Below are positions 9,423 through 19,058 of a stretch of DNA of 64,000 nt, piece by piece. The notes under the pieces are model-generated. The model did no database searches. It was not told the origin of the DNA and saw only the letters and a program-made list of their open reading frames with translations. The position numbers and the translations under genes are program-made. The stretch covers positions 1-64,000 of the forward strand of contig JAJTEH010000032.1 of NCBI GenBank assembly GCA_021298355.1, in the 5' to 3' direction. Source of the DNA: Flammeovirgaceae bacterium. Its GTDB lineage: Bacteria; Bacteroidota; Bacteroidia; Cytophagales; Cyclobacteriaceae. Position 1 is the stretch's first letter, and every line of letters starts with the position of its first letter.

Positions 9423-9664
9423 ATTCAAATATACAATGCAAATGTTAAAGTAATTTGCCTTAAACCATGTTTGTGTTTATTTAAGGTTAATGAAATTAAA
9501 CAATTTTTTGATGGCCTGTTTTCGTTTATTGACTGAGATTTAAAAATATCGATTGACTTTCTCGATTAAAAAATAATCGAGGTAATAGTAACAGTAGGGA
9601 ATTAGGTAAATTACTTTCGTTAATCTCAAACTGAGGCTATGTACTTTTTATTTCATTCTAATTG

Positions 9665-12502
9665 CTATTTCTCTTTTAGCTTCTCTTCAAGAAATTTTGC
9701 TGTATATCCTTTGCCAGATTTGGCGAGGTCTTCGGGGGTACCGGCAAATACAAGTTGCCCTCCGTTTTTTTCTCCGCCTTCAGGGCCCAGGTCTATAACC
9801 CAATCGGCACATTTAATTATTTCGAGGTTGTGTTCGATAACCACCACACTGTGCCCGGCATCTACTAATGCATGTATTGCTTTTAACAGTTTTGAAATAT
9901 CATGAAAGTGTAAGCCGGTTGTGGGCTCATCAAAAATAAACAGGATGTGGCCTTCGGGGGCGTTTCTTCCGAGAAAGGATGCGAGTTTTACGCGTTGTGC
10001 TTCTCCTCCACTTAAGGAGTTAGACGACTGCCCAAGTTTAACATAGCCTAACCCAACTTCATAAAGCGGAAGAATTTTTTCGTAAATGGTTTTCTTGTCT
10101 TTAAAAAATGCGAGGGATTCTTCTACTGTTAGGTTTAATACATCCGAAATGTTTTTTCCATTTACTTCTATTTCCAGCACTTCTTGTTTAAATCTTTTTC
10201 CGTTGCAGGTTTCGCACGTAAGATAGATGTCGGCCATAAATTGCATTTCTACCTTTATTTCTCCTTCGCCCTGGCAGGTTTCGCAGCGGCCTCCTTCTAC
10301 ATTAAACGAAAAATGCGAAGGTTTATAATTTCTTTGTTTTGCCAGAGGCTGATCGGCCCATAGGTTACGTATGGCATCGTACGCTTTTACATAACTAACC
10401 GGATTAGAGCGCGATGATTTACCGATTGGGTTTTGGTCTACAAATTCTACTTGAGTTATTCGGTTTGCCTCACCGGTTAGTTTATCGTATTTACCGGGTG
10501 TTTCTGCTACCGATCCGCTTAATCTGCCAACGGTTGGGTATAATATTTTAGTGACCAAGGTAGATTTTCCGGATCCGCTTACGCCCGTTACAACTGTTAA
10601 AATGTGTAAAGGAAAACTTACCGTTAGATTTTTCAGGTTGTTTTCGCGTGCGCCTTGTATGGTGATAGCATCTTTCCATTTTCTTCTTTTGGCCGGAACA
10701 GCGATGGTGTCTTCTCCGGTAAGGTAGCGGATGGTGTGCGAGTTTGCTTTAGTTAAATTATCGGTTATTACACCCTGAAAGACAAGTTCGCCTCCGTGGG
10801 TACCTGCGTTTGGTCCGATATCAATAATTTGATCGGCTGCGCGCATAATTTCTTCTTCGTGTTCTACAATAATAACGGTGTTGCCAATATCTCTTAATGA
10901 TTTTAACACGTCTACCATGCGGGCAGTATCGCGGGGGTGTAGGCCAATGCTGGGTTCGTCTAGTACATACATGGAACCTACCAGGGCAGAGCCTAGTGAT
11001 GTTGCTAATTTTATGCGTTGGTATTCGCCTCCGGAAAGGGTTGATGTAACGCGGTTAAGGGTTAGGTATCCTAAGCCAACTTGCTCCATATAGGATAACC
11101 GTGATTTTATCTCGGTTATGATGCGCTCCGAAATTTTTTCTTCGTAGGGTGGTAGTTTTAACTTGTTAAACCATTGAAGGGCATCGGTTATCGGCATTAA
11201 AACCAGATCGGTGATGTTGGTGTTGTTAACTTTTACGTATTGTGCATCTTTTCTAAGGCGTGTGCCTAAACAATCGGGGCATGTTGTGCGCCCACGGTAG
11301 CGCGAAAGCATAACGCGGTATTGAATTTTATGCGTTTTGGATTCGAGGTATGAAAAAAAACTGTTGATGCCATCGAAATATTCGTTTCCATTCCACAGTA
11401 GTTCGCGCTGGCTTTTTGTTAGTTCGTTATAAGGCCTATGAATAGGAAAATCGAATTTTATTCCATTTTTGAGCAGTGGTTTCTGCCATTCGCTCATGGC
11501 TTCGCTACGCCAGGGGGCAATGGCGCCTTCGTAAACCGATAATGATTTGTCGGGTATTACCAGGTCTTCATCTATTCCCAATACTTTACCGAAGCCTTCG
11601 CACGTTTGGCAGGCTCCGTAAGGATTATTAAAGCTGAAGAAGTTTATGGATGGTTCGGTAAAGGCCATTCCATCTAATTCAAATTTATCTGAAAAGGTTA
11701 ATTTTTTTCCATCTTCTGCATATACATGGCATATGCCTTCGCCTTCGTAAAATGCTGTTTGCACAGAATCGCCTAAACGAAAAACGGCATCTTCGTTATC
11801 GGGTTCAACGGTTGTGCGGTCGATCAGTATTTCGATAGTAGGTTGAGTATCTTCTTTTCTGGTTTTTGCTTTTTTTGATGTTTGTTGGGATAGCCATTCT
11901 TCGATAAATACAACTTCTCTGTTTATTAGCACTCTTGCAAAGCCTTTGCTTAATAGAAGGGTAAATTCTTCCTGTACTTTTCTTCCCTTTTTAATTGTAA
12001 GCGGAGCCGCGATTTGAATTCGTGTGCCTGTTTTAAATTTCAGTAATTCTTCTACCACACTACCAACCGTATCTCGCTTTACTTCTTTTCCGCTGTGTGG
12101 TGAGTAGGTTTTTCCGATGCGCGCAAAAAGTAATTTCAGGTAATCGTAAATTTCGGTTGTGGTGCCTACGGTAGAGCGTGGATTTCGGGTGTTTACTTTT
12201 TGTTCAATTGCAATGGCCGGAGAAACTCCCTTTATATAATCTACTTCGGGTTTTTCCATTCTGCCCAGAAACTGTCGGGCATATGAACTCAGGCTTTCTA
12301 CATACATGCGTTGCCCTTCGGCAAATAATGTATCGAATGCCAGCGAAGATTTTCCTGATCCGGAAAGGCCTGTGATTACCACCATTTTATTTCTGGGAAT
12401 GGCAACGCTAAGGTTTTTAAGATTATTTACGCGTGCTCCCTTAATGATGATAAATTCTTTGGGATCGAGGTCGTCCAGGGGAACGAGGGTTTTGTTTTTC
12501 AT
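9665..12502 (-). CDS. uvrA: Excinuclease ABC subunit UvrA
   Basis: UvrA is the damage-recognition ATPase of nucleotide excision repair and loads UvrB. The 945-residue protein has two ABC ATPase modules: Walker [17 protein letters not shown] near residue 45 and [14 protein letters not shown] near residue 645, with signatures [12 protein letters not shown] and [12 protein letters not shown] and Walker B segments [12 protein letters not shown] and FDEPTTGLH. Zinc-binding pairs are visible (CQTCEGFG with [16 protein letters not shown] with CETCNGKR). Length is standard. The gene ends a minus-strand run and is preceded by a hairpin at 12571-12593 that separates it from 12604-12984. Confidence 0.98.
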   Translation of the reverse strand: MKNKTLVPLDDLDPKEFIIIKGARVNNLKNLSVAIPRNKMVVITGLSGSGKSSLAFDTLFAEGQRMYVESLSSYARQFLGRMEKPEVDYIKGVSPAIAIEQKVNTRNPRSTVGTTTEIYDYLKLLFARIGKTYSPHSGKEVKRDTVGSVVEELLKFKTGTRIQIAAPLTIKKGRKVQEEFTLLLSKGFARVLINREVVFIEEWLSQQTSKKAKTRKEDTQPTIEILIDRTTVEPDNEDAVFRLGDSVQTAFYEGEGICHVYAEDGKKLTFSDKFELDGMAFTEPSINFFSFNNPYGACQTCEGFGKVLGIDEDLVIPDKSLSVYEGAIAPWRSEAMSEWQKPLLKNGIKFDFPIHRPYNELTKSQRELLWNGNEYFDGINSFFSYLESKTHKIQYRVMLSRYRGRTTCPDCLGTRLRKDAQYVKVNNTNITDLVLMPITDALQWFNKLKLPPYEEKISERIITEIKSRLSYMEQVGLGYLTLNRVTSTLSGGEYQRIKLATSLGSALVGSMYVLDEPSIGLHPRDTARMVDVLKSLRDIGNTVIIVEHEEEIMRAADQIIDIGPNAGTHGGELVFQGVITDNLTKANSHTIRYLTGEDTIAVPAKRRKWKDAITIQGARENNLKNLTVSFPLHILTVVTGVSGSGKSTLVTKILYPTVGRLSGSVAETPGKYDKLTGEANRITQVEFVDQNPIGKSSRSNPVSYVKAYDAIRNLWADQPLAKQRNYKPSHFSFNVEGGRCETCQGEGEIKVEMQFMADIYLTCETCNGKRFKQEVLEIEVNGKNISDVLNLTVEESLAFFKDKKTIYEKILPLYEVGLGYVKLGQSSNSLSGGEAQRVKLASFLGRNAPEGHILFIFDEPTTGLHFHDISKLLKAIHALVDAGHSVVVIEHNLEIIKCADWVIDLGPEGGEKNGGQLVFAGTPEDLAKSGKGYTAKFLEEKLKEK

Positions 12503-12570
12503 GCAGCTATAAAAGCAGGCTTACCGGCTAAAAGTTTAGAAAAGAGAAAAAAGATTGAATATAAAATACC

Positions 12571-12593
12571 AACACCACCTGTTGGGTGGTGTT
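12571..12593 (-). terminator. Intrinsic-type terminator hairpin after 12604-12984
   Basis: A perfect 9-bp stem, AACACCACC/GGTGGTGTT, with a 5-base loop lies between the acidic-tailed protein gene and uvrA. On the minus strand it is followed by a short T-rich stretch (ATTTTATATTC). It probably ends the upstream gene's transcript. Confidence 0.6.
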
Positions 12594-12603
12594 AGTTGAG
12601 TAT

Positions 12604-12984
12604 TTAGTCAAAATCCGGATCGTAGCTGGCTTCTTTGCCTCCGCGCTTTCCTCCGCCTTCGTAATCGTCATCATCGTTGCCATAGCCATCATCGTTATCG
12701 TTTCCATAGTCGTCATCACTATCGGCAGATCCACCGGGCATGTCTTCCTCTTCTCTTTTTTCTACATCGTATTCACCTTCGGAATTTTTAACGGCAGGAA
12801 CCTTAATTAAATAAGTGGCATCTTCTGTTTCCAGGGGGAAAACAAAGATTGATTCTTTTTTAGCGTTGGTTATGCGGGCAATACTACCTTCATATCCGTT
12901 TGGATATTGGTCTTTGAGAATTTCTTTCAAATCGTCTGTCAGGGTTTCCAGACTTTTAATAATGCGCTTTTTGCTATTAGCCAT
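12604..12984 (-). CDS. Hypothetical protein with acidic Gly/Asp tail
   Basis: A 126-residue protein of unknown function. Residues 1-75 are a compact, charged domain (KKRIIKSLETLTDDLKEILK, then GSIARITNAKKESIFVFPLE and YLIKVPAV). Residues 85-126 are low-complexity and strongly acidic, made of Asp, Gly, Asn and Tyr (DDDYGNDNDDGYGNDDDDY), with a short basic GGGKRGGKEA insertion before the end. No signal peptide or membrane helix is present, so it is probably cytoplasmic. A terminator hairpin follows it, and the sigma-factor gene diverges upstream. It is not recognised as a named family. Confidence 0.75.
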   Translation of the reverse strand: MANSKKRIIKSLETLTDDLKEILKDQYPNGYEGSIARITNAKKESIFVFPLETEDATYLIKVPAVKNSEGEYDVEKREEEDMPGGSADSDDDYGNDNDDGYGNDDDDYEGGGKRGGKEASYDPDFD

Positions 12985-13060
12985 AGGTTTTTTTAAAACA
13001 GGAAATCGGCTTCAAATAGGGCAATAAAATTGTTTGTAGGCAAGATTTTTCAAAAAATTT

Positions 13061-13091
13061 TTTGTGTGAACTGATAAAGTTTTTACCTTTT
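13061..13091 (+). promoter_or_regulatory. Bacteroidota-type promoter for the sigma-factor gene
   Basis: TTTG at 13061-13064, a 19-bp spacer, and TACCTTTT at 13084-13091 match the Bacteroidota promoter TTTG-N19-21-TAnnTTTG with one mismatch in the last base. The start codon follows 67 bp downstream. Confidence 0.6.
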
Positions 13092-13158
13092 CGAACTAAT
13101 AACCAACAAAACCCCACACTATCGAGCAAAATTCTACGTTACCTAAAAGCAAACGCGC

Positions 13159-13809
13159 ATGATAAACAAAGGATGGAGTGACAGCGAATTGGTGTCACGC
13201 TACCAGAATGGTAACGAAGGGGCTTTTGAAATTCTCCTGCATCGGCATAAGTCTAGAGTGTATACGGCCATTTACATGATTGTAAAGGATCGATACAAAG
13301 CTGAAGATTTGTTGCAGGAAACTTTTATTAAAGCAATAAACACAATTAAAAGCGGGCGGTACAACGATGAAGGAAAGTTTTCGGCCTGGATTGGGCGGGT
13401 AGCACATAATCTGGCTATCGACTCGTTCCGCAAGCAAAAAAGATATCCAGAAATTGTGTTAGAAGATGGCAGCCGGGTTTTTAATTCTTTAGAGTTTGCC
13501 GAGAGCTCTACTGAAGAAATAAAAGTATTACAGGAAACACACGCTCGCCTGCGCGATTTAATAAAAGAATTGCCGAAAGAGCAAAAACGTGTATTAATTA
13601 TGAGGCATTACTTGCACATGAGCTTTCAGGAGATTGCAGACCGCACAGGGGTTAGCATTAACACAGCTTTGGGCAGAATGCGCTATGCATTAATAAATCT
13701 TCGCAAAAAAATGGAAACCCAAAGAGCCTATGATAAAAACTTTTACCCAGAACGATCTGATACGGTATCTATACCACGAGACTTCGGAACAGGAGACCCG
13801 GGAGATTAA
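13159..13809 (+). CDS. RNA polymerase sigma factor, sigma-70 (ECF) family
   Basis: A 216-residue ECF-type sigma factor. Region 2 is clear (RVYTAIYMIVKDRYKAEDLL, QETFIKAINTI, then FSAWIGRVAHNLAIDSFRKQ), and region 4 carries a helix-turn-helix (SFQEIADRTGVSINTALGRM). It would direct core polymerase to its own promoters. Family members of this kind usually end soon after the HTH (ALINLRKKM). Here about 25 further residues, rich in Arg, Asp and Pro, are encoded in the stretch that overlaps the next gene by 80 bp, so the tail may be a by-product of a frame change. The overlapping downstream small protein is a likely regulatory partner. Confidence 0.93.
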   Translation: MINKGWSDSELVSRYQNGNEGAFEILLHRHKSRVYTAIYMIVKDRYKAEDLLQETFIKAINTIKSGRYNDEGKFSAWIGRVAHNLAIDSFRKQKRYPEIVLEDGSRVFNSLEFAESSTEEIKVLQETHARLRDLIKELPKEQKRVLIMRHYLHMSFQEIADRTGVSINTALGRMRYALINLRKKMETQRAYDKNFYPERSDTVSIPRDFGTGDPGD

Positions 13810-13966
13810 CCAGGCTCTCTTGGCCGATCCGGAACTTCAGCAACAGTTTCAACAATTATGTGCCACTACTCAAGTTTTGGATGAAGCACAACTTCAACCA
13901 AGTTCTCAAGCTGTGCTTGCTGTAATTGGATATCTGCGTGCACAAAACGCACCTGTAAAACACTAA
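13730..13966 (+). CDS. Small protein paired with the sigma factor
   Basis: This 78-residue protein starts inside the sigma-factor gene, overlapping it by 80 bp in another frame. It reads MIKTFTQNDLIRYLYHETSE, then ALLADPELQQQFQQLC and a C-terminal helix. That pattern resembles the N-terminal cytoplasmic part of anti-sigma factors, but it has no zinc motif and no membrane helix. Short proteins like this often follow ECF sigma genes in Bacteroidota. A role in controlling the sigma factor is inferred from position alone. A weak AT-rich hairpin (CACTAAAA/TTTTAGTG, 13961-13981) overlaps its end. Confidence 0.75.
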   Translation: MIKTFTQNDLIRYLYHETSEQETREINQALLADPELQQQFQQLCATTQVLDEAQLQPSSQAVLAVIGYLRAQNAPVKH

Positions 13967-14010
13967 AAAATTCTTTTAGTGTAAATCGGTTTGCCCTGTT
14001 AATTTGCAGG

Positions 14011-15186
14011 GTGAATATCGTATTGTTTCATCAGCATTTTCACAAACCTGAAAAAGGGGGTGCTTTGCGCTCTTTTTATCTGGCAACATCTCTTGCCCAA
14101 AATGGTTTTTCGATAACGGTAATTACCAGCCATAACCATAAAGAAATTTATACGGAATTTACAGATGGATATACAGTAGTATACTTGCCCGTTCCGTATA
14201 AAAACGAATTTTCGTTTTTGAAACGCTTAATTGCCTACAGCCTTTTTTGTATACAAGCAATTGCCTATGCGCGCAAGTTGCCAAAAGCAGACGGGCATTA
14301 TGTTATGTCTACCCCGCTTACGAGTGGTTTAATCGGTTTATATTTTAAAGTGTTTCGTAAAACTCCTTATCTATTCGAAACGGGAGATCTTTGGCCCGAT
14401 GCGCCCATACAATTAGGTTTTGTTAAAAATCCTGTTCTTAAATGGTTGTTGTATCGTTTAGAGAGTCTCATTTATGCTCAGGCATCGGCATTGGTGGCTT
14501 TATCCGATTCGATGTTGGCGTTGTTACGAAACAAAGCCCCCGGTAAAACCATTTACTTGTTGCCAAACTTAACCGATCTGGCTGTTTTTAAACAAGCGGC
14601 ATTGCCCACACCACAGCGTTTCTCGGTACAAAATCCGTTTACCATTTGTTATACAGGTGCTTTAGGTTTTGCCAATGGTTTACATTATTTGATAGATGTA
14701 GCCCGCCTTTGTTCTAAAGAAAATTTGCCCATACAATTTGTTCTTGCCGGGGAAGGTGCCATGCTACATACCCTACAAGAAACTATACACAAATTACATT
14801 TACACAATGTAAAATTGTTGCCTGCCACAAACCGGGCGGGTGTAGTAGAAATTTTAAAAAATGCACACGCGGTTTATATATCATACAGGCAAGTGCCCGT
14901 TTTAGAAACAGGATCGCCCAATAAATATCCGGACGCATTGGCCGCAGAAAAACTGATTATAACCAATTTTAATGGCTGGATTGCCAAAGAAATTACCGCA
15001 AACCAATGTGGATTTACTTATTCAGTAGAAAAACCCGAAAGCTTTTTGGAAAAAATTAAACCTTATCTGAATAACACCTACTTATTACAACAGGCTCAGT
15101 ATAATGCCGGAATTATAGCTAAACGTTATTCTTTAGAAACAGAAGGTAAACGGTTTACCACGTTCTTTTCAGAATTTAAAAATTAA
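14011..15186 (+). CDS. Glycosyltransferase family 4 protein
   Basis: A 391-residue GT-B-fold glycosyltransferase that would move a sugar from a nucleotide donor to an envelope glycan. The N-terminal domain opens MNIVLFHQHFHKPEKGGALR, with the glycine-rich acceptor loop. The C-terminal domain has the GT4 donor-site pattern: ICYTGALGFANGLHYLIDVA, FVLAGEGAM, a KLLPATNRAGVVEIL segment and the EX7E-like region VLETGSPNKYPDALAAEKLI. Length is normal. It starts at GTG, placed directly after a short CCCTG/CAGGG hairpin. No neighbouring polysaccharide genes were seen, so the glycan is unknown. Confidence 0.9.
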   Translation: MNIVLFHQHFHKPEKGGALRSFYLATSLAQNGFSITVITSHNHKEIYTEFTDGYTVVYLPVPYKNEFSFLKRLIAYSLFCIQAIAYARKLPKADGHYVMSTPLTSGLIGLYFKVFRKTPYLFETGDLWPDAPIQLGFVKNPVLKWLLYRLESLIYAQASALVALSDSMLALLRNKAPGKTIYLLPNLTDLAVFKQAALPTPQRFSVQNPFTICYTGALGFANGLHYLIDVARLCSKENLPIQFVLAGEGAMLHTLQETIHKLHLHNVKLLPATNRAGVVEILKNAHAVYISYRQVPVLETGSPNKYPDALAAEKLIITNFNGWIAKEITANQCGFTYSVEKPESFLEKIKPYLNNTYLLQQAQYNAGIIAKRYSLETEGKRFTTFFSEFKN

Positions 15187-15299
15187 AGATTTAGTTTTTC
15201 TTTTAAGCTACAATAAATTACACGTATAGCAGATTTTGTTCGTTTATAGATTGTAGTTAACCTCCCCTGAACTGAAAAATTTAATTTACACCTGAAACT

Positions 15300-15842
15300 A
15301 TGAAAAACATTATTTTACTATTTGCCTTATTCTTGATGTCAAGTTCATCATCTTATGCACAAGTTGTTGGTACTTTCTTTCCTGCCATGACAACCGAAAC
15401 AGCCGAGGATAAAGTAGTGGAATTACCCGCAGCCATAAAAGGAAAATATACTTTATTAGGACTTGCTTATTCTAAAAAAGCAGAAGATGAATTGAACACT
15501 TGGTTCAACCCGGTATATGATAAGTTTGTACGCAAAGCAGGAGGCTTGTTAGAAGGCATTGGTTACGATGTGCATGTATATTTTATACCCATGTTTACAG
15601 GTGTAAATGCCGCAGCAACGGGCACAGCAAAAAAGAAAGCATTAAAAAATGTTGATCCACAATTATTACCAAACATACTTTTTTATAAAGGCGATTTAAA
15701 ACCATACAAAGAAGCATTGGATTTTGAAAAGCGCGATACGCCTTACTTTTTTGTTTTAGATGCTGAAGGTAAAATTGTGTTTGCTACCAGTGGCAAATTT
15801 TCATCACAAAAATTAGATGAGATAGAAGAAGTGATTGAATAA
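15300..15842 (+). CDS. Secreted hypothetical protein, possible thioredoxin-like fold
   Basis: A 180-residue protein with a signal peptide (KNIILLFALFLMSSSSSYAQ) and therefore probably periplasmic. The body has a thioredoxin-like flow of strands: KYTLLGLAYSKKAEDELNTW, a VHVYFIPMF strand, and a late PYFFVLDAEGKIVFATSGKF hairpin as in thiol-redox or ATP10-type proteins. There is no CXXC motif, so a redox role is unlikely. It stands alone between a glycosyltransferase and the convergent gdhA. Function is not known. Confidence 0.8.
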   Translation: MKNIILLFALFLMSSSSSYAQVVGTFFPAMTTETAEDKVVELPAAIKGKYTLLGLAYSKKAEDELNTWFNPVYDKFVRKAGGLLEGIGYDVHVYFIPMFTGVNAAATGTAKKKALKNVDPQLLPNILFYKGDLKPYKEALDFEKRDTPYFFVLDAEGKIVFATSGKFSSQKLDEIEEVIE

Positions 15843-15940
15843 TATTCTTGATTGAATAATAAAAAGCTAATTTCTCTTTTGTTCTTTTTTTGAATCAAAA
15901 AGGGTTTGGCCATACAAACCAAAACCATGTTGCTTCAGTA

Positions 15941-15970
15941 AACAGACAACGATTTAAATAGTTGTCTGTT
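15941..15970. terminator. Bidirectional terminator between convergent genes
   Basis: A perfect 10-bp inverted repeat, AACAGACAAC/GTTGTCTGTT, with a 10-base loop lies between the secreted-protein gene and the convergent gdhA. The plus side continues TTAATC, and T-rich DNA follows further on. Position and symmetry suggest it serves both transcripts. Confidence 0.6.
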
Positions 15971-16008
15971 TTAATCTAAATAATTATGTTTTTTAAATTG
16001 AACTTAAA

Positions 16009-17361
16009 TTAAATAACCCCCTGCGCTTGCATGGCTCTGGCTACTTTTAAAAATCCGGCAATGTTAGCTCCGTGCATGTAGTTGCCGGGCTTTCCATATT
16101 CTTTAGCAGCTGCTAAACACGTTTCATGAATGTTCTTCATAATGGCATGAAGTTTTGCATCTACCTCTTCGCGCGTCCAGTTGGTGCCCATAAAATTTTG
16201 TGTCATTTCTAAACCAGATGTGGCCACACCACCCGCATTGCTAGCTTTACCCGGTGCATACATTATACCGTTATCGATTAATACATTTATACCTTCCGGT
16301 GTGGTAGGCATGTTGGCGCCTTCACCCACTAACAAAACTTTATTTTTAACTAAGTTATTAGCATCCTTTTCGTTCAATTCGTTTTGCGTTGCGCACGGGA
16401 AAGCACAATGTGCCGGAATACTCCACAACGGATTATGGTCTGTTGCCTTTGTTTCGAAATATTTTACTCCGGCAAAAGCATCGGCATATTCTTTTATTCT
16501 TCCTCTGCGGTTGTTTTTTAAATCCATTAAAAAAGCCAGTTTTTCGGTAGTAAATCCGGCTTCATCATATACATATCCGTTAGAATCGGAAGCTGTAACA
16601 GCTTTACCTCCCAATTGAATTATTTTTTCTATCGCGTATTGTGCTACATTGCCCGAGCCGGATACTAAACAGATTTTATCTTTCATGCTCTGCCCTTTGG
16701 TTTGCAACATATTTTCTGCAAAATAAATTAAGCCATAGCCTGTTGCTTCCGGTCTAATTAAACTTCCACCCCAACCTATTCCTTTTCCGGTAAATACTCC
16801 GGTAAATTCGTTCTTAATTTTTTTATAGGCCCCAAACATATACCCAATTTCTCTTCCGCCTACACCAATATCTCCTGCAGGCACATCCAAACGGTGGCCT
16901 ATATGGCGCGATAGCTCGCTCATAAAAGCCTGGCAAAATTTCATGATTTCATTCTCACTTTTGCCTTTCGGGTCGAAATCGCTTCCGCCTTTACCTCCAC
17001 CCATAGGCACACCTGTTAAAGCGTTTTTAAAAATTTGTTCGAAGGCTAAAAACTTTAATACACTTTGGTTAACCGTAGGATGAAAACGCAAACCACCTTT
17101 GTATGGCCCGATGGCGCTGTTCATTTGCACGCGATAGCCGCGGTTAATGTGTACTTCGCCTTTATCATCTAACCACGAAACGCGAAAAGAAATCAATCTT
17201 TCGGGTTCGGTAGTTCTTTCTAAGATTTTCAATTTTCTTAAATCCGGATGTTTTTCCAATGCCGGTAAAACAGATAAAGCCACTTCTTCTACAGCCTGAA
17301 TAAATTCAGGTTCGTGGCTATTGCGAAGTTTAACAAAGTCGAGCAGGTTATTCGAATTCAT
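16009..17361 (-). CDS. gdhA: NADP-specific glutamate dehydrogenase
   Basis: GdhA catalyses reductive amination of 2-oxoglutarate to glutamate, the ammonium-assimilation step. The 450-residue protein shows the substrate-binding segment GPYKGGLRFHPTVN, the catalytic lysine region VPMGGGKGGSDFDPKGKS, the LDVPAGDIGVGGREIGY segment, the Rossmann nucleotide-binding motif SGSGNVAQYA and the conserved GEGANMPTTPE. Length and motifs fit the hexameric NADP-type enzymes of bacteria. It is convergent with 15300-15842 and divergent from the acyl-CoA ligase gene, with about 90 bp between the starts. Confidence 0.97.
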   Translation of the reverse strand: MNSNNLLDFVKLRNSHEPEFIQAVEEVALSVLPALEKHPDLRKLKILERTTEPERLISFRVSWLDDKGEVHINRGYRVQMNSAIGPYKGGLRFHPTVNQSVLKFLAFEQIFKNALTGVPMGGGKGGSDFDPKGKSENEIMKFCQAFMSELSRHIGHRLDVPAGDIGVGGREIGYMFGAYKKIKNEFTGVFTGKGIGWGGSLIRPEATGYGLIYFAENMLQTKGQSMKDKICLVSGSGNVAQYAIEKIIQLGGKAVTASDSNGYVYDEAGFTTEKLAFLMDLKNNRRGRIKEYADAFAGVKYFETKATDHNPLWSIPAHCAFPCATQNELNEKDANNLVKNKVLLVGEGANMPTTPEGINVLIDNGIMYAPGKASNAGGVATSGLEMTQNFMGTNWTREEVDAKLHAIMKNIHETCLAAAKEYGKPGNYMHGANIAGFLKVARAMQAQGVI

Positions 17362-17453
17362 GTTTTTTTCTTTTAAGCAAGATAACAGACAAAGGCATTT
17401 GCAAACGATTGTTATTCCAAAAATTAATTAAATTGTGGCTTTACCCTGAGTCT

Positions 17454-18968
17454 ATGGCCACACAAACATGGTTTACGCATTACCCGCCCGGAATGCCCAC
17501 CGAGATTAATCCGGATCACTATCAATCTTTATTACAAATTTTTGAAGAAGCTTTTCAAGCGCACGGATCTAAACCTGCCTTCGAAAACATGGGTAAGGTT
17601 TTAACTTTCGCAGAAATTGATTCGTTATCCGCTCGTTTCGCAAGCTTTATTCAGCAAAAAACCAGTTTAAAACCTGGAGATAGGTTAGCTATACAAATGC
17701 CTAATTGTTTGCAGTACCCTATTGTGTTTATTGGTGCGCTTCGTGCTGGTTTAATTGTGGTGAACACAAACCCTTTGTACACACCACGCGAAATGGAATA
17801 TCAATTTAAAGATAGTGGAGCAAAAGGAATTGTGATTATTGCGAATTTCGCGGCCAACCTCGAAAAAATTATAGGTCAAACCAAAATTGAAACAGTAATT
17901 GTAACAGAACTTGGCGATTTGCTAGGCGGATTAAAGAAACACTTGGTAAACTTTGTAGTGAAGCGTGTGAAAAAAATGGTGCCGAGTTATCACTTACCTC
18001 ACGCCATTCCATTTGCTAAAACACTAAAAGGAAACACACCACATCAAATAGCTAAATCGCAAAAAGAAGATACGATACTACTTCAATATACAGGAGGCAC
18101 GACAGGTTTATCCAAAGGAGCTTGCTTAACCCATCGAAACTTAACTTCAAACTTATTGCAAAGCAGTAGTTTGCTAAGATTAGTTTTCCCACCTCAGTCG
18201 GTTGCCATTGTTCCTTTGCCTTTGTATCACATTACCGCTTTGCATGGCGCATTAGTGTTTATGATGTTGGGCTATAAAAGCGTGCTCATCACCAACCCGA
18301 AAGATATTCCGGGTTTTATTAAAACATTGAAAAGCCAACCTTTTCATATTTTAATTGGTGTAAACACTTTGTTCAATGCATTGGCTAACCATTCGGATAT
18401 CAATCAAGTTGATTTTTCAAACTTGAAAGCATCGATTGGTGGAGGCATGGCCATACAAGAAGCAGTAAGCGAAAAATGGAAGGCACTAACGGGTCATCAT
18501 ATAACACAGGGTTATGGACTTAGCGAAACATCGCCTATGCTAACCATTAATATTCCGGGCAAAGACAGGCCGGGCTATATTGGTGTTCCTTTTCCTAATA
18601 CTGATATTATGATTGCCGATGATAATGGCAATCCGGAAGCCGATGGTTATTTTAAAATAGTTGACAGAAAGAAAGACATGATTCTGGTTTCCGGTTTTAA
18701 TGTTTATCCGAATGAAGTGGAAGCCATTGTGGCGATGCACCCGAAGGTATTGGAAGCCGCAGCGATAGGTGTACCAGACGAACATTCTACAGAAGCGGTA
18801 AAATTGTTTGTTATTAAAAAAGATAATTCTTTAACAAGTGAAGAATTATTTGCCTTTTGTAAGGAGAATATGGTGAATTACAAGCGCCCAAAATACATAG
18901 AGTTTAGAGAAGAATTGCCTAAATCTAACGTAGGAAAAATTTTGAGAAGAGCATTACGCGATGCGTAA
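17454..18968 (+). CDS. Long-chain acyl-CoA ligase (FadD-like) with internal deletion
   Basis: An AMP-forming acyl-CoA synthetase. The P-loop-like motif LQYTGGTTGLSKGACLTHRN, the QGYGLSETSP motif, the hinge region IVDRKKDMILVSGFNVYPNE and the C-terminal catalytic lysine region PKSNVGKILRRALRD are all present. The stretch that should join IADDNGNPE to ADGYFKIVDRKKD is missing. In FadD-type enzymes about 45 residues lie there, holding the GELxxxGP-GYW motif and the ribose-binding Asp of the TGD motif. The deletion keeps the frame, near 18627-18648, leaving 504 residues against about 550. Activity is doubtful. ATG 17454 (MATQTWFTHYPPG) is preferred to an upstream start at 17409, because homologues begin there. 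Confidence 0.88.
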   Translation: MATQTWFTHYPPGMPTEINPDHYQSLLQIFEEAFQAHGSKPAFENMGKVLTFAEIDSLSARFASFIQQKTSLKPGDRLAIQMPNCLQYPIVFIGALRAGLIVVNTNPLYTPREMEYQFKDSGAKGIVIIANFAANLEKIIGQTKIETVIVTELGDLLGGLKKHLVNFVVKRVKKMVPSYHLPHAIPFAKTLKGNTPHQIAKSQKEDTILLQYTGGTTGLSKGACLTHRNLTSNLLQSSSLLRLVFPPQSVAIVPLPLYHITALHGALVFMMLGYKSVLITNPKDIPGFIKTLKSQPFHILIGVNTLFNALANHSDINQVDFSNLKASIGGGMAIQEAVSEKWKALTGHHITQGYGLSETSPMLTINIPGKDRPGYIGVPFPNTDIMIADDNGNPEADGYFKIVDRKKDMILVSGFNVYPNEVEAIVAMHPKVLEAAAIGVPDEHSTEAVKLFVIKKDNSLTSEELFAFCKENMVNYKRPKYIEFREELPKSNVGKILRRALRDA

Positions 18969-19015
18969 AAAGTAATATTACCAAACTGACTTTCATCAGG
19001 TGATATTCGAGTGCC

Positions 19016-19050
19016 GTGCCGTAACTTGTTTACTGTACGGCACTAAATTT
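19016..19050 (+). terminator. Probable terminator after the acyl-CoA ligase
   Basis: GTGCCGTA (19016-19023) pairs perfectly with TACGGCAC (19036-19043), followed by TAAATTTTTA. A second, overlapping AGTGCCGT copy at 19010 can pair with ACGGCACT instead. The hairpin lies just before the PPK2 start and probably separates the two genes. Confidence 0.6.
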
Positions 19051-19058
19051 TTATACCT

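Noticed and set aside
13961-13981. Hairpin CACTAAAA/TTTTAGTG at the end of the sigma partner gene
   Set aside because: The stem is AT-rich and has no T-tract after it, so a terminator call is not supported.
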